A stretch of DNA of 64,000 bases from Candidatus Marinarcus aquaticus (GTDB lineage Bacteria > Campylobacterota > Campylobacteria > Campylobacterales > Arcobacteraceae): NCBI RefSeq assembly GCF_004116335.1, contig NZ_PDKN01000011.1, positions 1-64,000 on the forward strand, in the 5' to 3' direction. This document shows positions 43,372 to 53,294 of this stretch, piece after piece. The notes under the pieces are model-generated. The model was not told the DNA's origin. It was given only the letters and a program-made list of their open reading frames with translations, and ran no database searches. How positions within the stretch are numbered: position 1 is the first letter of the stretch; each line of letters opens with the position of its first letter. Both the position numbers and the translations under genes were made by a program.

Positions 43372-44839
43372 AAAAAATGATAATGAAACGGTTTTAGATA
43401 AAAATCTAAAGATGATGAGTATGTCAGCCATTATTTTGTTGGCTCTTTTTATTTACACGCTTTATAAAAGCAGTGCAAGTATCAACTCCACCTCTTATTA
43501 TGTGGGTGTCATCTTTCTTTTTATTCTTCTGTTCTTTGCTATTTTTCTTCGATTTTATAAAGATAAAATCAAAAAATTTCTTCCTCAAAATAAGTTTGCC
43601 CAAGAGTTACAAAAAGCTTCTCAAAAAAGTTCTGCAACAACATCTGTTCAAGAAAACAGTGAGGATTCAAGTATTGAAGCCATGACTTCTGAAATCACCT
43701 TTAAAGATGTAGCAGGTATCAGCAGTGTTAAAGAGGAGCTTGAAGAGATTGTTGACTTTTTAAATGCTCCTAAAAAATATGTCAAACATGGTGTGAAACT
43801 GCCTAAAGGTGTATTGCTTGTAGGCCCTCCCGGTGTTGGGAAAACACTTGTAGCTCGTGCGGTTGCGGGTGAAGCCAAGGTTCCATTTTTCTATCAAAGC
43901 GGTGCCAGCTTTGTACATATTTATGTAGGTATGGGTGCCAAAAGAGTCAAAGAGCTCTTTGCAAAGGCCAAAGCGAGTGCTCCTGCGATTGTTTTTATTG
44001 ATGAAATTGATGCGGTGGGTAAGAAACGAAGTGGCAGTTCAAATGATGAACGAGAAGCAACACTCAATGAACTCTTGACACAAATGGATGGATTTGATGG
44101 TGAGAGTGGGGTGATTGTCATTGCAGCAACCAATAAAATTGAAGTTTTAGATGATGCATTGCTTAGAGCAGGGCGTTTTGACCGACGTGTCTTTTTAAAC
44201 CTTCCAAACATCCAAGACAGAGAGAAGATTTTAGAACTTTACTTACATAAGAAAAAACATGATCTTGATATCAAAGAGTTGGCATTTAATACAGCTGGTT
44301 TCTCTTCAGCAGCCATTGCTACATTGATTAATGAAGCTCTTTTAAATATGATAAAAAGAGGCGACAAAGTTCTTCTTTTAGAAGACATTGAAACGGCTAA
44401 AACCAAAGTTGAGTTTGGTAAAAAAGAGCATAAACTGCTCAACAGTAAACAAAAAGAGGTATTGGCGTTGTATCAAGCAAGTAAGGCGTATATTGCTCAA
44501 AAACCCATTCGTCTTTTTGAAGAGGGAATTAAAAAAAGCGATGAACTTTTTCCTTCAAAAAGTGTATTGACTCAACAAATCAAAGAGTATTTAGCAGGTT
44601 CTATTGGAGTAGAAGTAGTACAAGGTGAAGCGTATGCCATACATACTGAGGATTTACACAGTGCGTATGAGTTGGCCTCCGTAATGGTGGATGAGTATAA
44701 AATGGAACAAGATGTTCAAGCATTTATTGAGGCCGTTAAAAGCGATTTAAAGAGTGAAATCTATAAACACACGGCTGATGTGGTACGACTCAAAGATATT
44801 TTACTTCACAATGAGGTCATTACTGATAATGAGTTATAA
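43352..44839 (+). CDS. FtsH-like membrane AAA+ ATPase with lost protease site
   Basis: 495 residues, shorter than FtsH (about 640). Two N-terminal TM helices at about 24-42 and 52-70. AAA domain: Walker A GPPGVGKT at about 158, pore loop ASFVHIYVGMGAKRV, Walker B IVFIDEIDAVG near 215, second region of homology LLRAGRFDRR. Where FtsH has the zinc motif HEAGH, this protein reads LYQASKAY (near 374), so both His and the Glu are gone. It should hydrolyse ATP but not cut proteins. A remodelling or chaperone role is inferred. Confidence 0.88.
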   Translation: MLQNSNKKNDNETVLDKNLKMMSMSAIILLALFIYTLYKSSASINSTSYYVGVIFLFILLFFAIFLRFYKDKIKKFLPQNKFAQELQKASQKSSATTSVQENSEDSSIEAMTSEITFKDVAGISSVKEELEEIVDFLNAPKKYVKHGVKLPKGVLLVGPPGVGKTLVARAVAGEAKVPFFYQSGASFVHIYVGMGAKRVKELFAKAKASAPAIVFIDEIDAVGKKRSGSSNDEREATLNELLTQMDGFDGESGVIVIAATNKIEVLDDALLRAGRFDRRVFLNLPNIQDREKILELYLHKKKHDLDIKELAFNTAGFSSAAIATLINEALLNMIKRGDKVLLLEDIETAKTKVEFGKKEHKLLNSKQKEVLALYQASKAYIAQKPIRLFEEGIKKSDELFPSKSVLTQQIKEYLAGSIGVEVVQGEAYAIHTEDLHSAYELASVMVDEYKMEQDVQAFIEAVKSDLKSEIYKHTADVVRLKDILLHNEVITDNEL

Positions 44840-45347
44840 GACAACGTATTACAGTGGTTTTTGTTTACAAAATGAGCAAGGACTATTTGATGAATATTTA
44901 ATCAATAATGATTTTACTCTTGCTGGTTTCTCTTATGGTGCCATCAACGCTTTTGAAGAGGCATTACACTCTTCAAAACGCATCGATGTGTTGCAACTTT
45001 TTTCTCCCGCTTTTTTTCAAGATAAAGATGAGAAGTTTAAACGCATGCAGTTGATGTTTTTTAAGAAAGATGCCCAAGGATATTGCCAAAACTTTTTAAA
45101 GAATGTGGTCTATCCCTCTTCAAAAAATATTGAACCATTTTTCAGACAAGGAACTTATGAAGAGTTGGATGAACTGTTGCATTATGTTTGGGATACAAAG
45201 AAAGTACAAACACTTTGTAACAAAGGGACAAAAATAGAAGTTTATGTTGGTAGTGAAGATAAAATTGTTGATGCTAATAATATAAAAGAGTTTTTTACAC
45301 CCTTTGCCACGGTCTATTATATAAAAGAGTGTGGACATATTTTATAA
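44829..45347 (+). CDS. bioV: Pimeloyl-ACP methyl ester esterase BioV-like
   Basis: 172 residues from the ATG at 44829 (11-bp overlap with the ATPase gene); an upstream GTG frame would overlap far more. Small alpha/beta hydrolase: nucleophile Ser35 in AGFSYGAINAFEEAL, acid in VGSEDKIVD, His170 at the extreme C-terminus (ECGHIL). BioV of Helicobacter has this compact form and frees pimeloyl-ACP for biotin synthesis. Other biotin genes are not in the window. The hydrolase call is firm; BioV is likely. Confidence 0.75.
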   Translation: MSYKTTYYSGFCLQNEQGLFDEYLINNDFTLAGFSYGAINAFEEALHSSKRIDVLQLFSPAFFQDKDEKFKRMQLMFFKKDAQGYCQNFLKNVVYPSSKNIEPFFRQGTYEELDELLHYVWDTKKVQTLCNKGTKIEVYVGSEDKIVDANNIKEFFTPFATVYYIKECGHIL

Positions 45348-45366
45348 ATTTTAAGGATTACAAATA

Positions 45367-45900
45367 ATGAATGAAAAAGCAAAGATAGGAATCGTCACAA
45401 CCAGTGATCGAGCAAGTAAAGGGATCTATGAAGACCTTTCTGGACAAGCCATTATAGATACATTAAATGAATATTTAACGAGTGCTTGGGAACCAGTATA
45501 TAAAGTGATTGAAGATGATCAAATTACGATTGAAGAGACATTGATTGACTTGGTTGATAAACAGAAGTGTTGTTTGGTAGTAACAACAGGTGGAACAGGT
45601 CCTGCAAAAAGAGATGTCACACCTGAAGCAACTGAAAATGTATGTGATAGAATGATGCCTGGTTTTGGTGAGTTGATGCGAGCTGAGTCTTTAAAATATG
45701 TACCAACAGCGATTTTATCACGACAAACAGCAGGTTTAAGAGGAAGCTCTTTGATTGTTAATCTTCCAGGAAAACCAAAATCTATCAGAGAGTGTTTGGA
45801 TGCAGTTTTTCCTGCTATTCCATACTGCATTGATTTGATGGAAGGTCCGTATTTAGAGTGTAATGAAGAGGTCATAAAACCTTTTAGGCCTAAAAAGTAA
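45367..45900 (+). CDS. mogA: Molybdopterin adenylyltransferase MogA
   Basis: 177 residues. IGIVTTSDRASKGIYEDLSG at the start, TTGGTGPAKRDVTPEAT near 76 and LPGKPKSIRECLDAV near 136, all standard for MogA/MoaB. It adenylates molybdopterin before Mo insertion. AAGGAT lies upstream of the ATG. Molybdenum use fits nitrate or formate respiration, but no such enzymes are in the window. Confidence 0.93.
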   Translation: MNEKAKIGIVTTSDRASKGIYEDLSGQAIIDTLNEYLTSAWEPVYKVIEDDQITIEETLIDLVDKQKCCLVVTTGGTGPAKRDVTPEATENVCDRMMPGFGELMRAESLKYVPTAILSRQTAGLRGSSLIVNLPGKPKSIRECLDAVFPAIPYCIDLMEGPYLECNEEVIKPFRPKK

Positions 45901-45917
45901 GTAGAAAAGGGGAGATT

Positions 45918-47252
45918 GTGAAGAAGATATTAATAGCTATCATTTCATCGTTAGTCATGTTTGCCGTGGCACATTTGGCATTTAACACGCAGCATGCCAC
46001 ATTAATGGCACTGATTGTATTTTTGGTTGTTCTATGGACCAATGAAGGGTTGCCATTGGGTGTGGTTTCACTGCTTCCTATTGTACTTTTTCCATCATTT
46101 GATATTTTAAGTACCAATGCAACGGCGATTAACTACTCAAAATCCACGATTTTTCTTTTTTTGGGTGGTTTTATGATTGCCATTGCTACACAAAAAACAA
46201 ATCTGCACAAATATATTTCAAACAAACTGTTGACCATATTTCCAAGTACTCCAAGAGGTATATTGTTTTCACTGGCAATTACTTCAGCATTTTTAAGTTC
46301 ATTGATCTCCAACTCTACAACGGCACTGTTGTTGATTCCAATTGCCATGTATTTAAGCGATGATTTAAAGTTTAAAGTGCGATTGATTTTAGTCATAGCG
46401 TATGGAGCAAGTATTGGTGGTATTGTTACCCCCATTGGTACACCACCCAACTTGATTTTGCTTGGATTTATGGAGCAACACGGTATGCAAGCCATTCCAT
46501 TTATTAAGTGGATTTTATTGACAACGCCATTAGCAATAGCAATGTTGATTATGATTCCTTTTGTTTTATCCATTGGTTTAACAGATGTGAAGCTTGATAA
46601 TGAGTTAGAAGATCGAGGAGTACTCGACCCAGAGAAGAAACGATTGTTATATATCTTAGGCTCATTGGTCGTACTTCTTTTAGTGAACTCTAAAATTGAA
46701 CCATACTACTCAGGTTTAGGTTTGAATGAAAAAGGGATTTTGTTAAGTTATGGTTTGTTGATGTTTGCACCAAAGATTGGTTTTTTATCATGGGATGATA
46801 CAAAGAAAATTCCGTATGAGATTATCTTCTTATTTGGAGCAGGGTTCTCTATTGCTGCAGCATTCTCTGCAACAGGCTTGGCTGAAGAGATTGCAAATCA
46901 TTTATTGAGTCTTTCAAACCTTCCTGCTATTGTTCTGATTTTAATTGTGGCGTCATTGATTACATTTACAACAGAGATTACATCAAACACAGCATTAATC
47001 TCTATTGCTCTGCCAATCATTTACTCACTGTCGCAAACAACACAGATTGATGGTACGTTGATTATTTTTGTTGCAACCATTTGTGCAAGTTATGCGTTTA
47101 TGTTGCCAATTGCAACGCCACCAAACGCCATTGCTATGAGCAGTGGTGCGGTAAAAGTAAAAGACATGGCCAAATATGGATTTGTATTTAATATTTTAGG
47201 AATCTTGTCTATTACGGCTGTAGCTCTTCTATATTGGCAATACTATTTATAA
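45918..47252 (+). CDS. SLC13/DASS-family sodium-dicarboxylate transporter
   Basis: 444 residues from GTG at 45918 (AGGGGAG 5 nt upstream). About eleven TM helices. The two SNT hairpin motifs are present: ISNSTTALLLIPIAMYL near 133 and TEITSNTALISIALPI near 353, plus GIVTPIGTPPNLILLG near 172 and PIATPPNAIAMSSG near 395. It imports dicarboxylates such as succinate or malate with Na+, though sulfate transporters also occur in the superfamily. Stands between mogA and mutS2. Confidence 0.88.
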   Translation: MKKILIAIISSLVMFAVAHLAFNTQHATLMALIVFLVVLWTNEGLPLGVVSLLPIVLFPSFDILSTNATAINYSKSTIFLFLGGFMIAIATQKTNLHKYISNKLLTIFPSTPRGILFSLAITSAFLSSLISNSTTALLLIPIAMYLSDDLKFKVRLILVIAYGASIGGIVTPIGTPPNLILLGFMEQHGMQAIPFIKWILLTTPLAIAMLIMIPFVLSIGLTDVKLDNELEDRGVLDPEKKRLLYILGSLVVLLLVNSKIEPYYSGLGLNEKGILLSYGLLMFAPKIGFLSWDDTKKIPYEIIFLFGAGFSIAAAFSATGLAEEIANHLLSLSNLPAIVLILIVASLITFTTEITSNTALISIALPIIYSLSQTTQIDGTLIIFVATICASYAFMLPIATPPNAIAMSSGAVKVKDMAKYGFVFNILGILSITAVALLYWQYYL

Positions 47253-47269
47253 GGTGATTTGAATAATCC

Positions 47270-49471
47270 ATGCAAGAGATATTTAAAAAATTAGATTTAA
47301 TTGATTATATTGAAGAGTTTACGAAACTCTTCGCTCGAAAAAAAGAGGTGGTGTTAGAAGGAGATATCAATCTTCACTATAAGCTCATACAAGAGCTCTC
47401 TTCTTATAACATCAAACAACCTTTACAGACACAAAACCTTGACAGTGCTTTGATGCATATTCAAAAGCAAGGGATTTTAAAACTCGATGATATTTATGAG
47501 TTTGTAAAAATCATTCACTATTTTGAGTATTTAAAAGGCTTTAATTTTGAGAGTAAACTGCAAGAGTGGATGGATAAGATCATCATTCCTAATGATATTG
47601 AGAACATTGCAAGTTACTTCAACAAAAAAGGGGAACTTAAAGAGGGTATCGATGATGACCTTGATATGATTAAAAAAGCGCTTTATTCCAATAAAGAGTC
47701 GATTAAACAAGCCTTGTATAAAGTGATCAACAGTGCTAAAATTCGGCCTTATTTAGTCGATGCTCAAGTGCACTTTGTCAATGGAGAAGAGACGCTATTA
47801 GTGCGTGGTGGGTTTAATCATGTTATTAAAGCTTCTGTGGTTCATCGTAGTGCTTCAGGGTTTTTCTATATCTTACCCCACAATATTTCTGAACTCAAGC
47901 AAAAAGAGTCAAATCTTAAAAACAAACAAGAAGAGATTTTACTGCAATTGTGTAAGGAGATAAGCTCAAATTTTGAGAAAAATTTGATGTTTTTAAAGTT
48001 TATCAATAAAGAGTTTGACCGATTTGATCACTACCAAGCACGCGTCTTTTTTGCCAAAATTTCAGATAAAAACTTTATTTTACCAAGTAAAGGCAAACAG
48101 TGTAAACTCGTTGAGTTCAGACACCCTGCTTTGCATGATGCAAAACCCATTACGGTTGATTTTTCAAAATCAGTTGTGATGATTACAGGGGTGAATGCTG
48201 GAGGTAAAACGATGATGTTAAAATCGATTCTCTCTTCGGTACTTTTATCGAAATATCTCATTCCTTATCAAGCCCATAAAAGCTCAATAATTGGTCATTT
48301 TAAAAATGTGTTAGCCGTTCTTGATGACCCACAAAATGTCAAAAATGACATTTCTACATTTGCAGGACGAATGGTGGAGTTTTCAAAACTCTTTGGCAGC
48401 AAAAATGTCATTGTGGGTGTGGATGAGATAGAGCTGGGAACAGATTCAGATGAAGCAGCCAGTCTGTTTAAAGTCATCATTGAAGAGTTGATCCAAAAAG
48501 ATATTAAAATCATCATTACCACGCACCATAAAAGATTGGCCGCACTCATGGCTGCTAATGAAGATGTGGAATTGATGGCCGCTATTTATGACGAAGCCAA
48601 TCAAAAACCTACTTATGAGTTCTTACAAGGAACCATTGGTAAGTCTTACGCTTTTGAAACAGCAGGACGTTATGGTATTCCTATTAATGTGATTAAAACA
48701 GCCAAAAAGGTCTATGGAGAAGATAAAGACAAACTCAATGAACTGATTGAACGAAGCAGTGAGTTGGAACGAGAGTATAAAACAAAAATCGCCAAACTCA
48801 ATGATGATATTGCAGAGTATGAAAGGTTGACAAAGAGCCTTAAAGAGCAAAAAAAGCAGCTGGATGAACACATTTATTCTGAGAAGTCAAAACTGCATAA
48901 AGAGTATTATGATGCCAAAGAAGAGGCTAAAAAAGCAATTAAAGCGAAGCTTTCAAAAGAGTCTCACCAACACTTAAATGAAGCACATAAAAAAGTCAAA
49001 GAGATTAAAACTCAAAAAGTTCAAGAAGTGGAGAGCTTTAAAGTAGGGGACAGAATCAAATATAAAACCTCTAAAGGTGAGATTCTCTCTATTAAAGGTA
49101 AAAAAGCCTTTATTGAAAATGACTTAGGGATGCGGGTACAAGTCAATTTAAGTGATCTTCAACGAAGTGGAAATCTTGTCAAAGTAGCTGCCAAGCAAAA
49201 GGTGGTTGTGAATGTACAACGACCAGAAAGTGGAACCATCTCTTTAGACTTACATGGACAACGTGCAGATGAAGCCGTTGAAAACTTAGATAAGTTTATC
49301 TCTGATTCATTGATTGCGGGTTTCGATGAAGTGCTTGTATATCACGGTATTGGTACAGGAAAACTCTCATATGCTGTAAAGAAATATTTAGATAAACACC
49401 CTAAAATCAAAGGGTATGAAGACGCACATCCAAGTCAAGGTGGATTTGGTGCAAAAGTGATTAAACTTTAA
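47270..49471 (+). CDS. mutS2: MutS2-type DNA-binding ATPase with Smr nuclease domain
   Basis: 733 residues. MutS core and clamp helices about 90-290, Walker A TGVNAGGKTMML near 307, Walker B VIVGVDEIELGTDSDEA near 383, coiled coil about 490-585, KOW-like segment VGDRIKYKTSKGEILS near 590, and a C-terminal Smr domain from about 655 (LDLHGQRADEAV, VYHGIGTGKL). MutS2 suppresses recombination or rescues collided ribosomes in studied species. It lacks the MutS mismatch-recognition domain. Confidence 0.92.
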   Translation: MQEIFKKLDLIDYIEEFTKLFARKKEVVLEGDINLHYKLIQELSSYNIKQPLQTQNLDSALMHIQKQGILKLDDIYEFVKIIHYFEYLKGFNFESKLQEWMDKIIIPNDIENIASYFNKKGELKEGIDDDLDMIKKALYSNKESIKQALYKVINSAKIRPYLVDAQVHFVNGEETLLVRGGFNHVIKASVVHRSASGFFYILPHNISELKQKESNLKNKQEEILLQLCKEISSNFEKNLMFLKFINKEFDRFDHYQARVFFAKISDKNFILPSKGKQCKLVEFRHPALHDAKPITVDFSKSVVMITGVNAGGKTMMLKSILSSVLLSKYLIPYQAHKSSIIGHFKNVLAVLDDPQNVKNDISTFAGRMVEFSKLFGSKNVIVGVDEIELGTDSDEAASLFKVIIEELIQKDIKIIITTHHKRLAALMAANEDVELMAAIYDEANQKPTYEFLQGTIGKSYAFETAGRYGIPINVIKTAKKVYGEDKDKLNELIERSSELEREYKTKIAKLNDDIAEYERLTKSLKEQKKQLDEHIYSEKSKLHKEYYDAKEEAKKAIKAKLSKESHQHLNEAHKKVKEIKTQKVQEVESFKVGDRIKYKTSKGEILSIKGKKAFIENDLGMRVQVNLSDLQRSGNLVKVAAKQKVVVNVQRPESGTISLDLHGQRADEAVENLDKFISDSLIAGFDEVLVYHGIGTGKLSYAVKKYLDKHPKIKGYEDAHPSQGGFGAKVIKL

Positions 49472-49516
49472 AGAAAAAAGAAAATTTATATCCTCTTTTC
49501 TTGTAATTTCATCAAA

Positions 49517-49548
49517 AAAGACTAAGAGAGAAAACTCTTTTAGTCTTT
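49517..49548. terminator. Bidirectional terminator shared by mutS2 and the convergent gene
   Basis: 14-bp stem AAAGACTAAGAGAG / CTCTTTTAGTCTTT with one G-T pair and a 4-nt loop. The right arm encodes the last codons and stop of the minus-strand gene at 49540, so that gene ends inside its own terminator. Confidence 0.75.
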
Positions 49549-49926
49549 AAGTGATTTAATCATATTCTCCATCGTAACATTGGCTTGTTCATTAGGTGCT
49601 TCAAGAAAGTTCACAATAAAACTTTTTTCAAGTTCAACAACACCAATTGACCTTGGTCGTACGGCCAGAACTTCGGATGTGGGTATCTCTTTACCAAAAC
49701 AAAATACAATATTTTTGGCATCTTTAATGATAGGATTAATCTCACCTTTGATATTAACTGTATGCTCATATTGATTAAATGTTGCAATGTAAGCAATCAC
49801 ATCATTGGCATCAATTCTTTTTTTTAACGCATCAATAATCTCATCAACAGTAGTGTAGTTTAATTCACTTTTTGAAAACTCAATCTCAAATATATGGTAT
49901 TTTTCTTTAAAAACTTTTTGTTTCAA
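49540..49926 (-). CDS. Hypothetical protein, DUF6858-like
   Basis: 128 residues from TTG at 49926, immediately after the stop of the upstream gene; AAGGAG is embedded in the last codons of that gene. KEKYHIFEIEFSKSE at the start, DAKNIVFCFGKEIP near 70 and AVRPRSIGVVELEKSFIVNF near 87. I recall this pattern as DUF6858, a family of Campylobacterota and relatives, but could not check. Cytoplasmic, unknown function. Confidence 0.65.
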   Translation of the reverse strand: MKQKVFKEKYHIFEIEFSKSELNYTTVDEIIDALKKRIDANDVIAYIATFNQYEHTVNIKGEINPIIKDAKNIVFCFGKEIPTSEVLAVRPRSIGVVELEKSFIVNFLEAPNEQANVTMENMIKSLKD

Positions 49927-50472
49927 TTATTCTCCTTTTAATGTTGTAAATGATTTCATTACACAATCCATGCGTTCAGATATGTCTGAACCATCAAGTT
50001 TCATGTAATCGGTTTGAATTTTGTAAATGACTTGTTTATTGAGTTTGAATTCAAACACCAAATAACCAGCATATTTTTTTGCACCATCTTGTTTTTTCCC
50101 TTTATCCTCTTTGTCATTTTCATAAATATAATAATCAATGACCAACTTCTCTTTAGAAGGTTCAGCTTCTTTTAAATAAGAGAGTAATACGGATTCAAAA
50201 AGTGTTTGATTTTGTTGTTGATTTAAGTGGTGCACCAGATTACTTTTCATAAGTTTTGAGTATTCAATATCTGTGTGGATCAGATAGTTGTGTGTTTGTA
50301 AAAGTTGAATTGCTTTATCAACTCTCTCTTTTTTATAAAGTTTTTCAAAAGTAATGGTTTTTTCTTGGCATTCGACTCTTTTTATTTTTAAATCTTTTTT
50401 TACCTGTTTATATATTGATAGTCCAATTGTGACTATAAGTAGAACTATAATAAGAGTAGCAATTTTTTTCAT
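49927..50472 (-). CDS. Membrane-anchored hypothetical protein
   Basis: 181 residues. One N-terminal TM/signal anchor (IATLIIVLLIVTIGLSIY), then a mostly helical then beta-rich domain outside the membrane (YAGYLVFEFKLNKQVIYKIQ). Two cysteines (ECQE near 35 and DCVM near 170) could form a disulfide. Upstream partner of the DUF6858-like gene in a two-gene unit. No family recognised. Confidence 0.62.
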   Translation of the reverse strand: MKKIATLIIVLLIVTIGLSIYKQVKKDLKIKRVECQEKTITFEKLYKKERVDKAIQLLQTHNYLIHTDIEYSKLMKSNLVHHLNQQQNQTLFESVLLSYLKEAEPSKEKLVIDYYIYENDKEDKGKKQDGAKKYAGYLVFEFKLNKQVIYKIQTDYMKLDGSDISERMDCVMKSFTTLKGE

Positions 50473-50615
50473 AATCTCCCTTTTATAAGTGATTTGTGAT
50501 TGTACTCTTTTAAAATTTAAGGTTTTATAAATATAAATATAAGTTATAGTTATATTATGCTGTATTGAGTGAAAAAAGTTTTTTAACGAAAATAGTATTA
50601 TAATTAAATATAATA

Positions 50616-53210
50616 CTATTTTGAAGTATCCAGTTCAATATTTAAGATGGTTTTTTTATCAAACTGTTCTGTTTTAAATGTTGAATCTATCTCAATTTGC
50701 TCGGGTTTGAGTGCTTGGTTTTTAAGCAAATAGGTTTTGATGTTGTTGACTCTTTTGAGTGCCAAAGCATTGATCTGCTTTTGTGAAACGGTTTGTTTAA
50801 GTATGAGTTGATTTTTCAATGCCTCTTCATAAGCCAATGCATCAAACTTCTCTTTGGTTTCAAATCTCTCTTTTAAATCATCGCTGTCTAAATCATAGGA
50901 TTCGTAAAGTTCTTCTAAAAGCTCAACATAACGCTCTTTATACTTTTCATCTTTGACATCTTTGAGTTCTTTTTTGATCAATGTATCCAATATCTCTTCT
51001 TGTAAAGCGTAGTAGTCGCCTTTTGTGTCATAGGTAGGATAAAGTTTGATCGCCAATTTTTTTCTTGATTCAAGAATTTTCAAGAGTTTATCCAAAGGCT
51101 CTTTTTGTACAGGTGTGATGGCACTTGCACCATAATCAAAAGCCACTGCATTGATCTCATCCTCTTCAAAACCAAACAGTGATCCAAGAAGAGAAAAAGG
51201 TGCGGTAATGGCTTTTAAAATTAAGTTGGTAAACGCTTTCCAAACAATCGGTGCAATACTGAACTGGGGATTATCTAAATCCCCTTTAATCGGCAATGAA
51301 ATATCAATAAGACCATTGGAGTCTTCTAAAATAGCAATGGCAAGCTCCAATGGTAAGTTGACAGCCTCTTTACTCTCTATTTTTTCACCCAGTTTTATTT
51401 TTTCAATGGCAATATTGTTTTTAGCATTGAGTTTTGAATCTTTAATAATGTAGTTTAAATCTACATTGAGTTTTCCTTCATCAATACTTCGGCCAATAAA
51501 TTTGCCTGAATAAGGTGTTAAATCATGAATAGAGATATTTGAAAAGCCCACTTTAACTTCGGTGGTATCTTTGATGTTATTGTGTGTTGTAAGTCCTTTG
51601 ATGGCCACATGACCATATTTGCCCACCACACCTTCCAGACTCATTTGTGATGGTCTGGTTCCTTTGGTATTAAAGGTTGAGAAATAGCCTTGCAGTTTAT
51701 GAATATTGGTTTTAAATGGTATGGGCAGTGTTTCATCTTCAAATGTGATGAATCCATTTTTAACACTCAATGGTCCCAATAATAAGTGCAGAGTCTCTTT
51801 GGTTGACTCTTCTTTTGACTTTTTTGTTTGTGAGGTACTTTTTTTTTGAATGGTTGCTAAATTCAGTTGACTCTTTTTATTGATATGGACATATGCAAAA
51901 GGATCAACCACTTCTACAGATTTGACACTCGCTTGTTGCTGTAAAGAGTCATATTTAATACCATTAAGGTTGACTCTACTCGCTTTAATAATAGTTTGAT
52001 TTTTTTTAGATAGTTCTATTTTATGAATAGAAGTATCGCTGTTAAAAACAGTATGGTCATTTCTCATGCTTACTTCACCCGTACTGTTTACAAAAGCAGA
52101 GTCGATATTGAGATAAACATTTTGTGAAAGAATAGGGTTTAAAATATCAAGTGGCAACTGCGTTACTGTATAATGACTTTCAACTTCAAAAGGTTCAAAT
52201 AGAAGTGTTGTATTGTTTTTTATTTCCCCTTCATTGATTAAAAGTGTAAAATCGGTTTGAAGTGATTTTCTCTCTTTTTTTGCAGGATAAGAAAGGTTCA
52301 TATCGTCCAAAACAAGTTGTTTGAGTTCAAGCAGTGGTTGAGTTTTTTTATCGTAGACGGCAAGGTTTTTAAATTCAACAGAACTGTCATTGATTTGGGC
52401 AAATAAACCATTTTCAAGTGAAAGCAGAAAACCAATGTGCGCATTGAGTGTCAAATCTTTATTTAAATCAAACGCATAATTTGTTTTGATGCTTTCCCAA
52501 AAATTTGAAACGGCATAGTTTTTTAAATCAAGTTTTCCATAGACTTTAAATGGGTTTAAGTATAAACCTCCGTTCCAACTGAGACGACTTTTTGTATCGA
52601 TGGCGGTATCAAATGAGTGTGAAGCAACACTGTTTTCTAAAGTACTTAAATCTCGAAATTCAAAGCTTAAGTGATCTAACGTCGTTGAAAAAGGCGTTTG
52701 CAAAGAGTTGTCAGTAAAGGCAATGGACCCATTTTGAATTTGAAGTTTGTCCAGTTTCAGTTTTAAAAGTTCACTGTAGTTTGATGGTTCTTCTTTATTG
52801 GTGGGAGTCTTTTCTTTGTTATCAGAAGGTAAAAGTGTTAAGAAGTTTAACTCTTTGTTTGTGTTCATCTCCAGATGAATTTTTGGATTTTGTATGTGTA
52901 TAAGTTTGAAATGCAAATATTGATTGCTGATTGTTCGTGCCAAATCAAAATCCACAACAAGTGATTGAAAACTGACTAAAGGTTTCTCTTTTTGTTCCAA
53001 TGTAAGTTCTTCTAATTGAAGTTTAAAAAGCAATGGATTAAAGCGGACATTGTTGAGTTTGAGTGTTGCATTGAGATTACTCTTTACCCAAGAGGTGGCT
53101 TGTGATTGAATTAACATGGGCAGTATAAAAAATCCCAATACCAAATAGATTAAAATAATCAAAGAAATCAACACTTTTATTTTGTTTTGAAGCAGTCGTT
53201 TCATATTCAT
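50616..53210 (-). CDS. DUF748/AsmA-like inner-membrane protein
   Basis: 864 residues from the ATG at 53210 (AAAGG upstream); a longer frame adds 19 residues without a ribosome site. One TM helix at about 13-35, then a very long periplasmic beta-rich region with repeated amphipathic strands (LKLNNVRFNPLLFKLQLEEL is the classic start). DUF748 core near 560-640 (ISIHDLTPYSGKFIGRSIDEG, LPIKGDLDNPQFSIAPIVWK). The C-terminal part (about 690-864) is helical and charged, with an OmpA-like flavour. AsmA-like proteins are proposed bridges for phospholipid transport. Confidence 0.85.
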   Translation of the reverse strand: MNMKRLLQNKIKVLISLIILIYLVLGFFILPMLIQSQATSWVKSNLNATLKLNNVRFNPLLFKLQLEELTLEQKEKPLVSFQSLVVDFDLARTISNQYLHFKLIHIQNPKIHLEMNTNKELNFLTLLPSDNKEKTPTNKEEPSNYSELLKLKLDKLQIQNGSIAFTDNSLQTPFSTTLDHLSFEFRDLSTLENSVASHSFDTAIDTKSRLSWNGGLYLNPFKVYGKLDLKNYAVSNFWESIKTNYAFDLNKDLTLNAHIGFLLSLENGLFAQINDSSVEFKNLAVYDKKTQPLLELKQLVLDDMNLSYPAKKERKSLQTDFTLLINEGEIKNNTTLLFEPFEVESHYTVTQLPLDILNPILSQNVYLNIDSAFVNSTGEVSMRNDHTVFNSDTSIHKIELSKKNQTIIKASRVNLNGIKYDSLQQQASVKSVEVVDPFAYVHINKKSQLNLATIQKKSTSQTKKSKEESTKETLHLLLGPLSVKNGFITFEDETLPIPFKTNIHKLQGYFSTFNTKGTRPSQMSLEGVVGKYGHVAIKGLTTHNNIKDTTEVKVGFSNISIHDLTPYSGKFIGRSIDEGKLNVDLNYIIKDSKLNAKNNIAIEKIKLGEKIESKEAVNLPLELAIAILEDSNGLIDISLPIKGDLDNPQFSIAPIVWKAFTNLILKAITAPFSLLGSLFGFEEDEINAVAFDYGASAITPVQKEPLDKLLKILESRKKLAIKLYPTYDTKGDYYALQEEILDTLIKKELKDVKDEKYKERYVELLEELYESYDLDSDDLKERFETKEKFDALAYEEALKNQLILKQTVSQKQINALALKRVNNIKTYLLKNQALKPEQIEIDSTFKTEQFDKKTILNIELDTSK

Positions 53211-53294
53211 AATAAAGCCTTTACATATATCTCTTATTATAACAAAATAAAGATAACTTAGATACAATCTCAGAAGTTAATAACAGGACTTACA

